Below, piece by piece: positions 36,219-44,654 of a DNA stretch of 64,000 nt. Location: assembly GCF_041860085.1 (NCBI RefSeq), contig NZ_CP124747.1:2666001-2730000 (forward strand), read 5' to 3'. Numbering within the stretch: the first letter of the stretch is position 1; each line of letters begins with the position of its first letter. The notes below the pieces were generated by a model. That model ran no database searches and had not been told where the DNA came from. It saw only the letters and a program-made list of their open reading frames with translations. The DNA is from Schlesneria sp. DSM 10557 (GTDB lineage: Bacteria; Planctomycetota; Planctomycetia; Planctomycetales; Planctomycetaceae). The position numbers and the translations under genes were made by a program.

Positions 36219-37235
36219 ATGACTTCATCTGACTCCAAAATCATCACATCCGGCGGCTTTACATATCGGGCGATCGCGGATTGGGCGAAGTGGCCCGTCG
36301 ACTGGCATATCTGGGAAGTCACAGGCGTAGCAACAGACTCAAAGGATCGTGTCTTCGTCTTCAACCGAAGTGACCATCCTGTCGCCGTCTTCGATCCCGA
36401 TGGAAATTTGCTCTTCTCGTGGGGAGAAGGTCTCTTCAATCGCCCTCACGGCATCTGGATCGGCCCCGATGATTCCGTGTATTGCACCGACGACCTGGAC
36501 CACACCATCCACAAGTTCACGGCAGAGGGCCGTCACGTTCTCACCTTGGGAACAAGCGGGAAGCCATCAGATACCGGCGCAACCTCAATCGACTATCGCA
36601 CGATCCGCTACGCGGGCCCTCCCTTCCATTTCCCGACGAATCTTGCAGTGGCCCCCAATGGCGATTGGTACGTTGCTGATGGCTACGGCAACGCGCGAAT
36701 TCATAAGTTCTCGCCCGACGGGACACTGCAGTTCTCCTGGGGAGAACCGGGATCAGGCCCGGGTCAGTTCCATGTTCCGCATGGGATTACCGTCGACCGA
36801 AATGGGGTCGTTTACGTCGCGGATCGCGAGAACAGTCGCTTGCAGCTCTTCTCACCCGAAGGAAAATTCCTTACCGAATGGACCGATATTGCCCGCCCGT
36901 GCGAAATGGTGATCGATCAGGAGGGCCTGGTCTACGTGGCTGAACTGGGTTATCGCGCCGGGATGTGGCCGGGCACAACGGCTCCTGCAGCGGATTCACC
37001 CGGTGGCCGTCTCAGTATTTTCGACTCGTCCGGCCATCTCCTTTCCCGATTTGGCGGTGGTGAAAGACCACAGGAAGCGGGCGACTTCTTCGCTCCGCAT
37101 GATCTGTGGCTCGATAAAAACGGAAGTTTGTACATCGCTGAAGTTGTCTGGTCGGCGAATGGACGTCAGTATCCTTCCACCGGCCGCTACCACACGTTGC
37201 AGAAATTCGAACGACTGGCAGGAGTAACTCCATGA
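36219..37235 (+). CDS. NHL-repeat six-bladed beta-propeller protein
   Basis: A 338-residue soluble beta-propeller. NHL-type blades are visible as repeated segments: GVATDSKDRVFVFNRSDHPV, GIWIGPDDSVYCTDDLDHTI, NLAVAPNGDWYVADGYGNARI, GITVDRNGVVYVADRENSRL, VIDQEGLVYVAELG and DLWLDKNGSLYIAE. The repeat ends HKFSPDGTLQFSWGEPGSGPGQF, typical of this family and of the lyase domain of peptidyl-glycine alpha-amidating enzymes. No signal peptide is seen from the ATG at 36219; the longer upstream frame is unlikely. Its stop overlaps the dehydrogenase ATG (ATGA), so the two are cotranslated. Likely a lyase/lactonase-type or binding propeller of sugar metabolism; exact role unknown. Confidence 0.88.
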   Translation: MTSSDSKIITSGGFTYRAIADWAKWPVDWHIWEVTGVATDSKDRVFVFNRSDHPVAVFDPDGNLLFSWGEGLFNRPHGIWIGPDDSVYCTDDLDHTIHKFTAEGRHVLTLGTSGKPSDTGATSIDYRTIRYAGPPFHFPTNLAVAPNGDWYVADGYGNARIHKFSPDGTLQFSWGEPGSGPGQFHVPHGITVDRNGVVYVADRENSRLQLFSPEGKFLTEWTDIARPCEMVIDQEGLVYVAELGYRAGMWPGTTAPAADSPGGRLSIFDSSGHLLSRFGGGERPQEAGDFFAPHDLWLDKNGSLYIAEVVWSANGRQYPSTGRYHTLQKFERLAGVTP

Positions 37236-38317
37236 AGGCGTGGCGATTTTATGGCTTCGGAGATCTGCGTCTGGACGATATCCCGGAGCCTGTTTGTCAG
37301 CCCGGTCACGTCGTCGTTAAACCACTTTGCGTACAACCGAGCGTGACCGAAGCGCAGCTTGCGTTTGGTATTCCAACACTGGCCTACGACCGCGTGAAAG
37401 CCAGGCTGGATGCAGAGGCCCCTATCCAACTCTTCGGCCACGAGTTTTGCGCCAGGATCGTCGAAGTGGGCGAAGGAGTCAGCGGTTATTCCGTCGGTGA
37501 TCGCGTTGCAGCCCGCGCCAAGCTTCCCTGCGGAAACTGCCCGCTATGCCGGAACGAGCGCAGCACTCTCTGCCGACAAGGTCCCGTCATCGGTTTCGAT
37601 CAGCCGGGATGCTTCAGTGAGCTGGCACTGCTTCCCGAAATTGCTCTGGTCAAAGTCGATGATCGAATTTCGGATAGCGTCGCAGCATGTCTGCAATCGC
37701 TCAGCGACAGCGTTGCCGCTGTCGAAACAGCCCAGATCCAGATCGCCGACACCGTTGTGATCTTCGGACAGGGAAGCATGGGACTGGAGTGCCTGCAGAT
37801 TGCGCGGATCAGTGGTGCCGGTCAAATTATTACCGTCGACGTCCGGGAGGAAGCCTGTGCGGTATCTCGCGAACTCGGAGCCGACCACGCACTCAACGCA
37901 AGGGCCTGCGATGTGGTGTCGACCATTCGAGAACTGACGGGAGGCAACGGGGCGGATGTAGTCTTCGAATGCGCCGGTGGCAGCCCCAGGCAGGGACTCG
38001 CGGGACACCAGACCTTGCTGGATGCCCTGGTTTCAGTCCGTTCAGGAGGAAAAATTATCGGCGTCTCGTGGTTTGGCGGCTCTGTCATGCTGCCGATTGA
38101 TCTCTTCCGCGAGCGAAGCCTGCGATACCTGTTCCCCGACATCAGCACGCGAGAACACTTGCGGCACACGGTTCAGTTGGTAGCCTCGGGCCGTGTCCGA
38201 CTCGAACACACAATTACTCACGTCCTGCACGGCATTGAAGCCGTTCCCGAAGCCTTCGAGATCACCGCAAGCAAAGGAAAGTATCAGGCAATCAACCCGG
38301 CCCAGGTCGTATTCTGA
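37232..38317 (+). CDS. Zinc-dependent medium-chain dehydrogenase
   Basis: A 361-residue NAD(P)-dependent alcohol or polyol dehydrogenase of the MDR superfamily. The GHEFCARIVEVGEGV segment carries the catalytic zinc Glu-His region, CGNCPLCRNERSTLC supplies the four structural-zinc cysteines, and VVIFGQGSMGLECLQIA is the Rossmann nucleotide loop. It resembles threonine, sorbitol and galactitol dehydrogenases. The start overlaps the previous stop in an ATGA. With the NHL propeller and the sialidase-like gene it looks like a small sugar-catabolic unit, but the substrate is unknown. Confidence 0.92.
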   Translation: MKAWRFYGFGDLRLDDIPEPVCQPGHVVVKPLCVQPSVTEAQLAFGIPTLAYDRVKARLDAEAPIQLFGHEFCARIVEVGEGVSGYSVGDRVAARAKLPCGNCPLCRNERSTLCRQGPVIGFDQPGCFSELALLPEIALVKVDDRISDSVAACLQSLSDSVAAVETAQIQIADTVVIFGQGSMGLECLQIARISGAGQIITVDVREEACAVSRELGADHALNARACDVVSTIRELTGGNGADVVFECAGGSPRQGLAGHQTLLDALVSVRSGGKIIGVSWFGGSVMLPIDLFRERSLRYLFPDISTREHLRHTVQLVASGRVRLEHTITHVLHGIEAVPEAFEITASKGKYQAINPAQVVF

Positions 38318-38392
38318 TCGGATGATTTTCCGAACGAGGACGATTTCATTCCCTGATGAGAGTTGGCTTTTGTGAGTTTGACGAGACAACGA

Positions 38393-39577
38393 ATGAGTAC
38401 GACCTGGCTGCGATTTGTGAGCGGTCTGCTGCTGATGACAAGCGTCCCTTGCGTGTATGCACAACAGGCAGAATCGGTTCCGCTGCAACCCGCCGAGGCG
38501 GTGCGAGTCAACGTTTACGCGGAACCTGGTCGGTTCGGCGGCTGGCCAGCCAATCATGGAATCTGGTCCTGGGGTAATGAGATCCTCGTCGGCTTTTCCG
38601 CGGGGTATTCCAAAGACAACGGCCCCGGCGTTCACGCGATTGATCGCGAGCGCCCGGAAGAACATCTTTTCGCCCGCAGCCTCGATGGTGGAGAAACCTG
38701 GTCACTGGAAAACCCATCGAAGCAAGGGGCACTCATCCCCGTTGGTAAAGGTCTTCACGGGATTACTCCTCCGGGACTGAAAGAGAAGCCGTGGCAGGAT
38801 TGTCCAGGAGGAATCAATTTTCAACATCCCGACTTTGTGATCACGTTTCGCATGCTCGACCATCATGGTGACGAATCGCGATTCTCTTACTCAAACGATC
38901 GTGGCAAGACCTGGCAGGGACCGTTCCGCCTGGATGTGGCCGATGATCAGGGAAGAAAGCTCAAACTCGCCCCCCGCACAAACTACATCGTCAACGGCCC
39001 GCACGACTGCCTGGTCTTCCTCACTGCCGCCAAAGGGAATGGTCGCGAAGGACGTCCCCTGTGTGCACGGACGACTGATGGGGGTAAGACATGGAACTTC
39101 GTGGCGTGGATCGGGCCGGAACCGAAAGGGTATTCGATCATGCCTTCGGCGGTCCGCCTCGGCGAATCCGAACTGCTGGTCATCATTCGCTGTCGCGAAG
39201 GAAAGCGAAGTTGGCTTGATGCTTATCGTTCGCTCGACGACGGCAAAACCTGGAAAGTGGATGATCATCCCGTCGCGGATACCGGTGAAGGGAATCCCCC
39301 CAGCCTGATCAAGTTGTCCGACGGCCGCCTGAGCCTGGCATACGGGTATCGGGCAGAGCCATTTCAGATGCGGGCTCGCCTGAGTAACGATGGTGGCAAG
39401 ACCTGGGGAAACATCCTGATCCTGCACAACAACGGGGGAGGACGCGACTTTGGGTACCCGGTCAGCGTGCAGCGCCCCGACGGAAAAATTGTGACAATCT
39501 ACTATTTTCATGACCAGCCGCTCAGCGATCGATACATCGCGGCAACGATCTGGAACCCTGAATATACGGCAAAATAA
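38393..39577 (+). CDS. Exported sialidase-fold (BNR/Asp-box) protein
   Basis: A 394-residue protein with a Sec signal (TWLRFVSGLLLMTSVPCVYA, cleavage near residue 25) and a six-bladed sialidase fold. Five Asp-box motifs are visible: SLDGGETW, YSNDRGKTW, TDGGKTW, SLDDGKTW and SNDGGKTW. Arg residues in VIIRCREGKR and AYGYRAEPF could form the sialidase arginine triad. Planctomycete members often act on or bind non-sialic glycans, so exo-alpha-sialidase activity is not assured. The ATG at 38393 is used because it leads directly into the signal peptide. It follows the dehydrogenase gene after 75 bases. Confidence 0.88.
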   Translation: MSTTWLRFVSGLLLMTSVPCVYAQQAESVPLQPAEAVRVNVYAEPGRFGGWPANHGIWSWGNEILVGFSAGYSKDNGPGVHAIDRERPEEHLFARSLDGGETWSLENPSKQGALIPVGKGLHGITPPGLKEKPWQDCPGGINFQHPDFVITFRMLDHHGDESRFSYSNDRGKTWQGPFRLDVADDQGRKLKLAPRTNYIVNGPHDCLVFLTAAKGNGREGRPLCARTTDGGKTWNFVAWIGPEPKGYSIMPSAVRLGESELLVIIRCREGKRSWLDAYRSLDDGKTWKVDDHPVADTGEGNPPSLIKLSDGRLSLAYGYRAEPFQMRARLSNDGGKTWGNILILHNNGGGRDFGYPVSVQRPDGKIVTIYYFHDQPLSDRYIAATIWNPEYTAK

Positions 39578-39753
39578 GCCGAAAACCGGGCAAACGCGGG
39601 GTGGCAGGAGATCGCATTTTATTTTTAAGGACCGCTGGAAGCCGTCTTGACGCATTTTTTGCCGATTCCTATAACCCCGCCGCCGCCAGGGACGTCGGTG
39701 CCCATTTGGGCTCGCCTTACAGTTCGGTGTCACTTCCGATTCGGAGACAGATC

Positions 39754-40866
39754 ATGGGTGAAGGGAATCACCTGTCCGTGCCCAATTCCAAGGGCCAGAC
39801 CAAAGGACGGTTGATGTGGGTATTTGGCGGCTCGGTCGCTGCCGTACTGTCTGCTGGCATGTTGATGCAATACGTCCGCAGCCCCGCATCGATGGCAGCC
39901 ACAGACCCGCCAGCCGGTCAGGCTCGCGTCGGCAACACGGCCAAGAAGCCTGAAGTTCTTGCCAAGGTCGACAAAGATACCATCACCTATGACACCGTCG
40001 CCGAAGAGTGCGTCAAACGCCATGGCCGCGAAGTCCTCGACGACCTGATCCATCGCCTGATCATCCAGCAGGCCTGCGAAGCCCACGAAATCACCGTCAG
40101 TGAGCAGGAAATCACCGACGAGATCAAACGGATCGCGACCCGCTTCAACCTCGATCCGACTCAATGGCTGCAAATGCTGCAGGCCGAACGCAACATCAGC
40201 CCGCTCCAGTACCGTCAGAGCGTGATCTTCCCGATGATCGCTTTGAAGAAGCTGGCAGGGGAAGAAGTCGAAGTCGACGACAAAGACATGAACGAAGCCT
40301 TCGTGCGAAACTATGGTCCTCGCGTCAAAGCACGCATGATCATGTTCGACAACCAGCGTCGGGCTCAAGCGGGTTGGGATGAACTCAAGAAGAACCCAGA
40401 CGATTTTGAAGAACTTGCCGCCAAGTTGTCCGTCGATCCAAACAGCCGCGCATTGGGTGGTCAGATCCCCCCGATCGCCAAGTTCAACGGCAACGAAATG
40501 CTGGAAAACGCCGCCTTCCGACTCAAAGAAGGCGAAATCTCCGGTGTGATCGAAGTGGCCCCCAGCCGGTTCGTCATCCTGAAGTGTGAAGGTCGTACGG
40601 AACCTGTCGTCACCGAAATCGACGAAGTTCGTAACACCCTCTACGAAGAGCTGAAGGAATCGAAGATTCAGATGCAGGTTGCGAAGGTCTTCGAAAAGCT
40701 GAAGAAAGAAACCATCGTCGACAACTACCTGACTCAGACCTCGAACCGCCCTGAACGTAATGCAGCGGCGACCGGTCCGATCGGCGGCGGAGTTCAGCCA
40801 GCCAGTGGAACCCAGGCCAAGCCAACCGCTGCCGCGGCTCCCGCGAAAGCCCCACGTAAGCAATAA
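39754..40866 (+). CDS. Membrane-anchored parvulin-type peptidyl-prolyl isomerase (SurA-like)
   Basis: A 370-residue protein with one N-terminal membrane helix (about 21-39, LMWVFGGSVAAVLSAGMLM), a SurA-N-like chaperone region (about 60-165) and a parvulin domain (about 180-285). The parvulin fold shows VKARMIMFDNQRRAQ, FEELAAKLSVDPNSRALGGQIPPI and AFRLKEGEISGVIEVAPSRFVILK. A Pro/Ala-rich tail (about 325-370) is probably disordered. It likely assists folding of exported proteins. A Shine-Dalgarno-like GGAGACAG precedes the ATG at 39754; a 51-residue longer frame without such a site is less likely. A strong terminator follows. Confidence 0.9.
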   Translation: MGEGNHLSVPNSKGQTKGRLMWVFGGSVAAVLSAGMLMQYVRSPASMAATDPPAGQARVGNTAKKPEVLAKVDKDTITYDTVAEECVKRHGREVLDDLIHRLIIQQACEAHEITVSEQEITDEIKRIATRFNLDPTQWLQMLQAERNISPLQYRQSVIFPMIALKKLAGEEVEVDDKDMNEAFVRNYGPRVKARMIMFDNQRRAQAGWDELKKNPDDFEELAAKLSVDPNSRALGGQIPPIAKFNGNEMLENAAFRLKEGEISGVIEVAPSRFVILKCEGRTEPVVTEIDEVRNTLYEELKESKIQMQVAKVFEKLKKETIVDNYLTQTSNRPERNAAATGPIGGGVQPASGTQAKPTAAAAPAKAPRKQ

Positions 40867-40901
40867 GTCCAACGTCTCACGTTCGAAGTGACAAGACCTG
40901 A

Positions 40902-40938
40902 GGTCCGTCTCCGATCCCATCGGAGACGGACCTTTTTT
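40902..40938 (+). terminator. Strong factor-independent terminator
   Basis: A perfect 14-bp stem (40902-40915 with 40919-40932), 3-base loop CCC, followed by six T. It ends the isomerase transcript and lies just past the stop of the convergent cyanophycinase-like gene. Confidence 0.93.
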
Positions 40939-41983
40939 ATTCTCCAAATAGAACTTCCTCGAACGGGCTGAACGCAGGTTGAATCTGGTCGCCACGACGA
41001 AGTCGCTCGATATCAAACTCATCACCGGGATTCATGAACTGCAGGCGAAATTTACCAGACTTTTCGTTTCCCGCGTCCAGCACACACGCCACAACACACG
41101 ACTGGCCGAGAACCTGAAAACTCCCCGTTTTGATGGCATATTGCAGTGCGGTCTCTTCATCGATTCCAAATCCAATCAGATCAGGGTGTCGCTCCAGAAC
41201 CTGGTAAAGCCGGCCGATTCGATTCCGTTTGATAAAGTGCTGATCGATCACCGCACCCGGAATCAGGTCGAAGCCACGTCCCATCACCGGCGTGCCTCGC
41301 CCTCCGGCAATCATGATCCCCGACATAATCGCGGCCCCGGCCGACGTGCCCCCAATCACGCCATTTCGGGACAGCACCTCTTTCAGCCGGCTTTCAACAA
41401 GCGTGCCGCCATACCAGTCGGCCAGCCATGTCTGCTGACCTCCCCCAAGCCAGACTCCGGTTGCGGTAGAGAGGACCTCGCAGAACGAGACATCATTGGC
41501 CGTGGCACGCAATGTGGTATGCAGGACATCAACACTCTTGACCTCATATTTCAGCCACATCTGTCGATAGGACTCCCGCGCCTCGTCATCGATCACCTCC
41601 GCCGGGATCACCACAATCCGTGAGTTCGTGCCACCCGCTAATTCGATAAAGCGGTGACGAATCATCTCGGACAGATGCCCTCCCCCGGCGATCAGCAACG
41701 TTCCTCCAGCAGGAGTCAATCCCGTTGTCGGTCGCTTCTCCAGATACGCAATCCGGCGGTGAATCTCTGCCCGGACGTAAACACTGGCCCCCACCAGAAT
41801 CACGACTGTCACCATCCAGCACAGCATTCGAGGCCTGGAGATCGAACGACGTGCAACGCTCCCCTGCGGCGTTGCCGGAATTTCAGAACGAGAGGACGAG
41901 ACAGAACTGGTCAGTTTCAGCCAACGAGATGTCTGCTTAGCGGACATTGCTTGCCCCCTTGATCTCGAAAGACGTTTTGACAT
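40937..41983 (-). CDS. Cyanophycinase-like S51 peptidase, membrane-anchored
   Basis: A 348-residue protein with one N-terminal membrane helix (about 53-71) and a peptidase family S51 domain. The nucleophile serine is in GGTSAGAAI; LLIAGGGHL, VWLGGGQQ, DQHFIKRNRIGRL and GFGIDEETAL match the cyanophycinase pattern. Cyanophycinases cut the Asp-Arg storage polymer, usually in the cytoplasm or, in secreted forms, outside; an anchored enzyme is unusual, and no cyanophycin synthetase is nearby. A second ATG at 41947 with a better ribosome site (AAGGGGG) is an alternative start that loses 12 residues. The true substrate is uncertain. Confidence 0.88.
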   Translation of the reverse strand: MSKRLSRSRGQAMSAKQTSRWLKLTSSVSSSRSEIPATPQGSVARRSISRPRMLCWMVTVVILVGASVYVRAEIHRRIAYLEKRPTTGLTPAGGTLLIAGGGHLSEMIRHRFIELAGGTNSRIVVIPAEVIDDEARESYRQMWLKYEVKSVDVLHTTLRATANDVSFCEVLSTATGVWLGGGQQTWLADWYGGTLVESRLKEVLSRNGVIGGTSAGAAIMSGIMIAGGRGTPVMGRGFDLIPGAVIDQHFIKRNRIGRLYQVLERHPDLIGFGIDEETALQYAIKTGSFQVLGQSCVVACVLDAGNEKSGKFRLQFMNPGDEFDIERLRRGDQIQPAFSPFEEVLFGE

Positions 41984-42129
41984 GAACCCTATGACGTGAT
42001 GTCTGAAATATTATCGTCTGTCGACTTCCTGGCCAGTGACCGCATCCTGTTTTGGAGCAAGTTTCTCGAAAAGTGAGTCCGTTTCGCCGACAATGTGCGG
42101 TGCCCACCCCCTCTCCAGGATCGACATCA

Positions 42130-42654
42130 ATGACAGAGAAAAAATCCCTGCTTCTGTTTCGACACGCCAAGTCGAGTTGGGGCGACCCACAGCTCGCTGA
42201 TCAGGACCGCCCCCTGAATGATCGCGGACGTAAAGCGGCCGTCCGTATGGGGCGGTTGATGAAGGAGGAACAGCTCATCCCTGACCTGGTCCTCTCCTCG
42301 TCGTCTCGACGGACACGTGAGACTGCGGAACTCGCGTTCGCAGAACTCGCCCCCGTTTCGTTATCCGTTCATTATCTGGACGAACTTTACGAGGCAGAGC
42401 CGGCGGGCTTAGCCGCAGTGCTGTCTCGGGTTTCCGAGCTGTTCCCGGCCGTCCTGTTGCTGGGGCATAACCCCGGCTTTGAAGAGTTTCTCACCCTTCT
42501 CACTGGTGAGCACCTCAAGTTTCCCACTGCCGCAATTGCGGTGATCGAATTGGGTCCGATCCAGTGGAGCGAGTTTTCCAGTCTCCCATCATCGTCTGCC
42601 CCTCAAGGACGTCTCCAGCGACTGTGGAAACCCAAAGAGTTAGACCGAGATTAG
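42130..42654 (+). CDS. sixA: SixA-type histidine phosphatase
   Basis: A 174-residue protein of the histidine-phosphatase (RHG) superfamily. LLLFRHAKSSWGD holds the catalytic RHA, SSSSRRTRETAE gives the second arginine, and LLLGHNPGFEEF the second histidine; the acid is in DELYEAEPA. Close to E. coli SixA, which dephosphorylates phosphohistidine on signalling proteins. The ATG at 42130 matches the family N-terminus. The gene is convergent with the PRPP synthetase gene, 22 bases apart. No histidine kinase is in this window, so partner proteins are unknown. Confidence 0.92.
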   Translation: MTEKKSLLLFRHAKSSWGDPQLADQDRPLNDRGRKAAVRMGRLMKEEQLIPDLVLSSSSRRTRETAELAFAELAPVSLSVHYLDELYEAEPAGLAAVLSRVSELFPAVLLLGHNPGFEEFLTLLTGEHLKFPTAAIAVIELGPIQWSEFSSLPSSSAPQGRLQRLWKPKELDRD

Positions 42655-42676
42655 ACGTCCGACGCACGACCGAAAA

Positions 42677-43684
42677 TCAATCGTACTTTTCAGGGAAGAG
42701 CATACTGACACTGGTCCGGTCGTGGATCGAGCGGATGGCGGCCGCCATCAATGGAGCAACCGAAATCACTTCGATATTCGCCGGCAATGGACTGAACGAA
42801 TTTTCGATGGTGTCTGTAATGAACATCTTCTTGATTTCGCTTTCGGCGATCCGTGCTGCCGCACCTTCCGACAGTACGCCGTGCGTCACAGCAGCATAGA
42901 CATCACGAGCACCGCGTGCTTTCAGCGTTCTGGCCATTTCCACCAGTGAACGGCCCGTGATCGTCAGGTCATCGACCAGAAAAACGTTCTTGTCCTGGAC
43001 GTTGCCGATCACTTCCACGATCTGCACAGTCTCTGTGTGGTCCGCCCGATACTTGTTCCCAATGACGACCGGCGCATTCAGCAGCCCTGCGTACGCCGCG
43101 GCCCCTTTCGCAAACCCAACGTCAGGACTGCACACCACCAGGTCGGGAATGTTGAGCTGCTTAAAGTGATCAACCAGCACGGTCCGACCGTAAAGATGGT
43201 CGACGGGGACGCGGAAGAAGCCCTGAATTTGAGGACTGTGCAAGTCCATTGTCAGTACGCGATCCGCCCCTGCCGCTTCGATGGCATCGGCACAGACACG
43301 GGCCCGGATCGAGACGCGGGGCTCGTCCTTCTTGTCCCCTTGCGCATAGCTGAAAAACGGGATGACTGCGGTGACGTTCTGGGCACTCGCGCGACGCGCG
43401 GCATCGATCCAGAACAAAAGTTCCATGAAGTTATCGTTGACCGGGAAGTGACAGCCCTGCACGATAAAAACGTCTTTGCCCCGGACGTTCTCTTTGATGC
43501 GGACGAACACATTTCCTTCACTGAAGATGTGAGCCCTTGCAGGGGTCAGAGAGACACCCAGTGTGTTGGCGATTGTTTGCGCCAGAATGGGATTCCCCGA
43601 CCCTGCAATGATTGCCAGATCACCCTGAGGTGCCTGGAACGGTGCGAGTCTCGGCCCAGACAGATTCGGCCGCAGATAGTCCAT
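42677..43684 (-). CDS. prs: Ribose-phosphate pyrophosphokinase, divergent form
   Basis: A 335-residue phosphoribosyl pyrophosphate synthetase, which makes PRPP from ribose-5-phosphate and ATP. The two tandem phosphoribosyltransferase-type folds are complete: NPILAQTIANTLGV, PVNDNFMELLFWIDA, LTMDLHSPQIQGFF (H149) and VVCSPDVGFAKGAAAYA. Several catalytic motifs differ from the usual bacterial class I enzyme: the ATP loop is YAQGDKKD (usually YARQDRKD), the flexible catalytic loop is GNKYRAD (usually DKRR), and the PRPP loop is VDDLTITGRS (usually VDDMIDTAGT). The residues H149 and the DD pair are kept, so activity is likely, but regulation or donor use may differ. It is convergent with sixA. 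Confidence 0.9.
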   Translation of the reverse strand: MDYLRPNLSGPRLAPFQAPQGDLAIIAGSGNPILAQTIANTLGVSLTPARAHIFSEGNVFVRIKENVRGKDVFIVQGCHFPVNDNFMELLFWIDAARRASAQNVTAVIPFFSYAQGDKKDEPRVSIRARVCADAIEAAGADRVLTMDLHSPQIQGFFRVPVDHLYGRTVLVDHFKQLNIPDLVVCSPDVGFAKGAAAYAGLLNAPVVIGNKYRADHTETVQIVEVIGNVQDKNVFLVDDLTITGRSLVEMARTLKARGARDVYAAVTHGVLSEGAAARIAESEIKKMFITDTIENSFSPLPANIEVISVAPLMAAAIRSIHDRTSVSMLFPEKYD

Positions 43685-43898
43685 TAAAACAGTCCTCTCA
43701 TAATTCGCTAGACGTCAGCAGCAATCGTATCGAGACGAGGCCAGCGACACAAAGCAGCATCCCCACACGGAAACCCGCTCGAATGAAAGCCAGGTCTCCC
43801 GTTGCTTTGCCTGTCCGGTTTTCTCGGGGTATGATTTCTGGATTGCGGTTCGCATTTCGTTCTCGAACCGCTTCACACTTCTCTCAGTTCAAGAACCC

Positions 43899-44147
43899 AT
43901 GGCTGACTACACAAAATACGACGCTCGTGTTGACTCACTGGTGATCGAATCCCGGACCAGCTGGGATCCCTCCGTGGGAAAACTGACCGATGAAGACAAG
44001 GCCGTGCTGGCCAGAATGGTCCACCGTGATCCCGCGAAAGCGGCCAAGGTCTCTTACACGAGATCGCATACTGGATTTACTCGCGAAATCACTGTGACGG
44101 AACAGGATATTGCCCGGATCTTTGAGGAACAGGTCCAGGGAAATTAG
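43899..44147 (+). CDS. Small conserved-looking hypothetical protein
   Basis: An 82-residue acidic, soluble, mostly helical protein (SWDPSVGKLTDEDKAVLARMVHRD, then SYTRSHTGFTREITVTEQDIARIFEEQ). The start MADYTKYDARVDSLV and the coding-like base use support it as real, though the Shine-Dalgarno is weak. No family is recognised and no neighbour suggests a role. Confidence 0.65.
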   Translation: MADYTKYDARVDSLVIESRTSWDPSVGKLTDEDKAVLARMVHRDPAKAAKVSYTRSHTGFTREITVTEQDIARIFEEQVQGN

Positions 44148-44654
44148 CTTATTCCGACTGGCTGAACTTTGACGCCTCCTTCTCGCTTCAACCCGAGTCC
44201 CGCTGCGTCCGGCCCCGAACGGGGTCAATGGTCCGCCAGCGCACTCGGGTCATCGTCGTAGATGATTCAATCCCCCTCCCCCTGATGGGCCACTGACGTG
44301 GGTCAGGAATGTGGAACGAACTCACCGTACCCGAATCGGCTGACTTTGCGGACGGTTCACGCGAGACCGTCCCGAAAGTCTACCTCTTCGGCATCTGTTG
44401 CAGTGAAACGGCTTGTCTCGCGGATCCACAACAGCACTTCACATCACTTCGCCGATAAGTCAGGTATATTTCACCTGTGGGGACACTGCCGGGGAATCGC
44501 CTCGTCCGCCAATTCCCGGAACGTTCCCCCTTCGGCCATTCCCGGGAACATGGCAGGTTGCAGAGACGCAACGAAATCAAACTGATACTCGGCCCTGTAA
44601 GGGCTACCTGTTAGAAACGACTGGTCGCGACAAACGAATTTCTGGGGAAATACC
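44148..44654. other. Intergenic gap, no gene seen
   Basis: A 507-base gap upstream of the recombinase gene. Short open frames on both strands lack coding signs. Its right end should carry the recombinase promoter. Confidence 0.5.

Noticed and set aside
39730-41025. 431-codon minus frame across the isomerase gene
   Set aside because: It crosses a strong terminator and runs antisense to a full-length isomerase; not coding.
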